Positions 14,617-16,419 of a DNA stretch of 16,419 nt are shown here, in pieces; positions within the stretch are counted from its first letter, which is position 1, and each line of letters starts with the position of its first letter. A program made the position numbers and the translations under genes. The notes under the pieces are model-generated. The model saw only the letters and a list, made by a program, of their open reading frames with translations, was not told the origin of the DNA and searched no databases. This stretch comes from Campylobacterales bacterium (lineage in GTDB: Bacteria; Campylobacterota; Campylobacteria; Campylobacterales; QNZT01), in NCBI GenBank assembly GCA_015662615.1, contig DQTU01000003.1, positions 1 to 16,419 of the forward strand. Direction: 5' to 3'.

Positions 14617-15066
14617 TAGAAAGGCTAATGCATCTTCTATCTCATTTTCATCAAAAACTTTAACGCCATTTTGCTCTAATAATTTTGCAGTAACTCCTAA
14701 ACCTTCCACAAGTACGCCATTAAAACTTCCATCATAAACCATTTTATTTGAACAAGAGGGACTTTTGGATTTTAAAATAGCAACTTGAATATTATGAAAA
14801 TTAGCAGTATTAAGTGCTAAATTAGCACCAAAGTTGAATTCATAACTAATATCGATACCAGCGCTATTGATAACATTTCCATCAAGTTGCATCTCGCTAG
14901 GAAGTCTAGGAGTTGGCAAACCTCCATCAACTTCAGGACAACATGCAATCAACTCATAATTTTCCAATGCAGATAGGTTATAATTTTTAATTTTTCCATC
15001 AAATCGTACCCTCTCACCAAGCAAGCAAGCACTAATAAGAATCTTTGGTTTAGAATTTATACTCAA
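14605..15066 (-). CDS. DUF523 family protein
   Basis: About 153 residues from a TTG at 15066-15064. Family blocks are KILISACLLGERVRFDGK at the start, ACCPEVDGGLPTPRLPSEMQL, then VAILKSKSPSCSNKMVYDGSFNGVLVEGLGVTAKLLEQNGVKVF. DUF523 proteins are small, cytoplasmic, with conserved Cys residues (here in SACLLG, CCPEV and SPSC) and an unknown activity, sometimes found fused to DUF1722. A longer reading from ATG at 15117 adds 17 residues (MKLPIMKKALLCVWREK) that overlap the upstream gene by 68 bases and precede the usual family start, so I prefer TTG, which overlaps by 17 bases. Co-transcribed with the aspartoacylase-like gene. Confidence 0.78.
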   Translation of the reverse strand: MSINSKPKILISACLLGERVRFDGKIKNYNLSALENYELIACCPEVDGGLPTPRLPSEMQLDGNVINSAGIDISYEFNFGANLALNTANFHNIQVAILKSKSPSCSNKMVYDGSFNGVLVEGLGVTAKLLEQNGVKVFDENEIEDALAFLLGL

Positions 15067-15901
15067 TTTTTCTCGCCAAACACATAGCAAAGCCTTTTTC
15101 ATAATAGGCAGCTTCATTTATAAATAGTCCGTATAAGCTCTCACTACCCTTATAAACAATCGTTTTCCCATCAAATGTTAAGAACATTGGGTCATTAGGG
15201 TTAATCAATTTAAAGTCCATATCTTGTCGTTTGGGATGCACCATTGCTGTAATTTCCCCATCACTATCTCTAGGAAAATCAACCAAAGAGAGATGGTCAT
15301 AAATCTCAATCTCTTTTTTTGCACTCAAGTCACCATTTAAAAAATCCAAAAGTGCATAAACCAACTCTTTTGTCTTTTCAAACAAATCAGCTCTAAGCAC
15401 CCCTTGAGGCACAGCGCCAACCTCAATAGCAAAACCATTAACACCAAGAGAATCCACAAAAGCACCCTCTTCATCACCTTGCCAACGATAGATTTTTAAA
15501 TCAGGAAATTTTTCATTTAGATGTGAAGCAGCAAGCCAAGTTAATTCACTTGTATTACTAACAACCAGTGATAAGCCCATATTGGAGGTAGTAGTGTGTA
15601 AATCAACAATAAAATCAGATGAACTTATTTGACTATTTAGATCTTTAGCAAGCAACTCTTCATGAAGTATAGAAGTAGAAGTTAAAACAGTCTGAGAACA
15701 TGAACGGTTTAAATCCCTATCAATATATCGCCGAACTTCTTTAAAAGCTTTTTGATTAGCAAAGATAACTTTAGTATCAAATCCATTTCGCTCAACTAAA
15801 TCAGGATTTTTAATCCAATATTTGGCAAGAAAGACACCAGTAAACTCATTACCATGAGTACCACCAACAATAACAACATTTTTAATTGATTTTTTATTCA
15901 T
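15050..15901 (-). CDS. Aspartoacylase / succinylglutamate desuccinylase family zinc amidohydrolase
   Basis: A 283-residue metal carboxypeptidase-fold enzyme. GGTHGNEFTG gives zinc ligands His16 and Glu19; YIDRDLNRSC (59-68) is the substrate-binding Arg/Asn segment; DLHTTTSNMG supplies the third zinc ligand His102; AIEVGAVPQGV supplies the catalytic Glu160. These segments match aspartoacylase (N-acetyl-L-aspartate to acetate and aspartate) better than AstE, notably RYIDRDLNR and TTTSNMG. A C-terminal beta domain (HPKRQDMDFKLINPNDPMFL) is also as in aspartoacylases. Whether N-acetylaspartate is the natural substrate in this organism is not visible. It overlaps the DUF523 gene at its 3' end. ATG at 15901 is preferred because the family motif begins nine residues later. 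Confidence 0.86.
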   Translation of the reverse strand: MNKKSIKNVVIVGGTHGNEFTGVFLAKYWIKNPDLVERNGFDTKVIFANQKAFKEVRRYIDRDLNRSCSQTVLTSTSILHEELLAKDLNSQISSSDFIVDLHTTTSNMGLSLVVSNTSELTWLAASHLNEKFPDLKIYRWQGDEEGAFVDSLGVNGFAIEVGAVPQGVLRADLFEKTKELVYALLDFLNGDLSAKKEIEIYDHLSLVDFPRDSDGEITAMVHPKRQDMDFKLINPNDPMFLTFDGKTIVYKGSESLYGLFINEAAYYEKGFAMCLARKIEYKF

Positions 15902-15942
15902 TTTTAATTATGACATAAAGGGGATAAAGTTTAAAAGAATGA

Positions 15943-16229
15943 CTAAACTCTGCTATACCAATAATCAGGTTTTCTACTTAAGTGCATAACTGCAACAATA
16001 ACTATGGTATCACCCTCAATTCTATAGACCAATCCAAAAGGAAAACGATTTACTAAGCATCTTCTTGTAGATTTTGTCATTGGGTGCCAAGCTTTAGGGA
16101 AATCAATGATAAGATTTACAGATGCACTTCATCAACAAACTCTTCCCCTAATTTTGTTTGTATTTCTTTATAAAAATCTATCGCATGATCAAATTCTTCA
16201 TCTGCCTTAGGGTAAAACTTATATCTCAT
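15943..16229 (-). pseudogene. ParE/RelE-type toxin gene with a one-base frameshift
   Basis: Frame one from ATG 16229 reads MRYKFYPKADEEFDHAIDFY through FVDEVHL and hits TAA at 16118-16116. Shifted by one base, the protein continues from about 16119 as VNLIIDFPKAWHPMTKSTRR, then CLVNRFPFGLVYRIEGDTIV and MHLSRKPDYWYSRV, to TAG at 15945-15943. Together they give the full 95-96 residue ParE/RelE (plasmid stabilisation) toxin, with the usual RRCLVNRFPFG and HLSRKPDYW blocks. The total of 287 bases is one short of a whole number of codons, pointing to a single-base deletion near 16120. Start overlaps the antitoxin stop (ATGA). Confidence 0.75.
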
Positions 16230-16342
16230 TTTTGAAATTTACTTCTAGCCTTTGCAAAAACTTCTTCACCATCAATCAAATCAACTTTTCCAGTTTTTAT
16301 CTCATCAACTCTTGACTCAATTTCATCTACCCATATGGAACA
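16226..16342 (-). pseudogene. Antitoxin remnant, TIGR02574 addiction-module type (C-terminal part)
   Basis: About 38 residues, CSIWVDEIESRVDEIKTGKV then DLIDGEEVFAKARSKFQK, match the tail of the short helical addiction-module antitoxins (TIGR02574) that end in a W..E...R......G....I..EEVFA pattern. A TAG at 16345-16343 interrupts the frame upstream, and no start is found in the remaining sequence to 16419 in this frame; the 16343-16419 stretch shows nothing else supportable. The order antitoxin then toxin with a four-base overlap is as in intact modules. Truncated or frameshifted. Confidence 0.55.
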
Positions 16343-16419
16343 CTAGAAATAGAATGCAACAATATAAAACTTAAAAAATTAGATATAAAATTTGAACATA
16401 GTGATTAAAAAAATAAGGA

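Noticed and set aside
15943..16229. Programmed frameshift in the toxin gene
   Set aside because: No slippery heptamer or downstream structure at the shift near 16120, and the antitoxin is broken too, so decay is simpler.
1..16419. CRISPR arrays, tRNA, rRNA or insertion sequences
   Set aside because: No regularly spaced repeats, cloverleaf-like sequences, rRNA segments or transposase frames were seen.

Overview
The window reads as chromosomal DNA of a low-GC, microaerobic or anaerobically respiring member of the Campylobacterota (Sulfurimonas, Sulfurospirillum or Arcobacter-like). The basis is the AT-rich codon use, the style of the succinate/fumarate flavoprotein pair, the respiratory molybdoenzyme operon, and remnants of an NIT-domain receptor and a DUF3373-like porin. 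I cannot name genus or species from sequence alone.

Layout. 1-443: two abutting gene remnants, a helical fragment and the C-terminal strands of an outer-membrane barrel protein. 440-3470 (minus): a tight operon of a fumarate reductase/succinate dehydrogenase-type flavoprotein, its iron-sulfur subunit, the YajQ nucleotide-binding protein and a two-helix membrane protein. 3570-4491 (plus): a decayed NIT-domain sensor gene broken by several frame changes, then a STAS-like fragment. 4507-4950 (minus): a glycine-zipper lipoprotein, divergent from a spore-photoproduct-lyase-like radical SAM gene (plus, to 6270). A thioredoxin-fold-like lipoprotein follows at 6291-6818.

6885-14616 (plus) is the centrepiece: a respiratory operon with its own promoter and a strong ribosome-binding site lying inside a perfect inverted repeat. 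The order is four-cluster ferredoxin subunit, NrfD-type membrane quinone subunit, a 1095-residue Tat-exported molybdopterin catalytic subunit, a TorD-type chaperone, a multi-cluster ferredoxin, a protein resembling a degenerate shikimate dehydrogenase, and an unrecognised acidic helical protein. The first three should form a periplasm-facing quinone-linked oxidoreductase. The remaining four are probably maturation or electron-transfer accessories made only for this enzyme. The substrate cannot be read from the sequence. Sulfur oxyanion or polysulfide reduction and selenate reduction are candidates; the B-C-A subunit order is that of SrdBCA.

14605-15901 (minus): a DUF523 protein and an aspartoacylase-family amidohydrolase. 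15943-16342 (minus): a broken ParE/RelE toxin and the tail of its TIGR02574-type antitoxin. The window edges and the 3570-4491 stretch are thus gene graveyards around intact metabolic operons. The most novel points are the accessory genes of the molybdoenzyme operon, the Shine-Dalgarno-containing dyad in front of it, and a flavoprotein/iron-sulfur pair with E-type cluster ligands but neither the covalent-FAD histidine nor a neighbouring membrane anchor.
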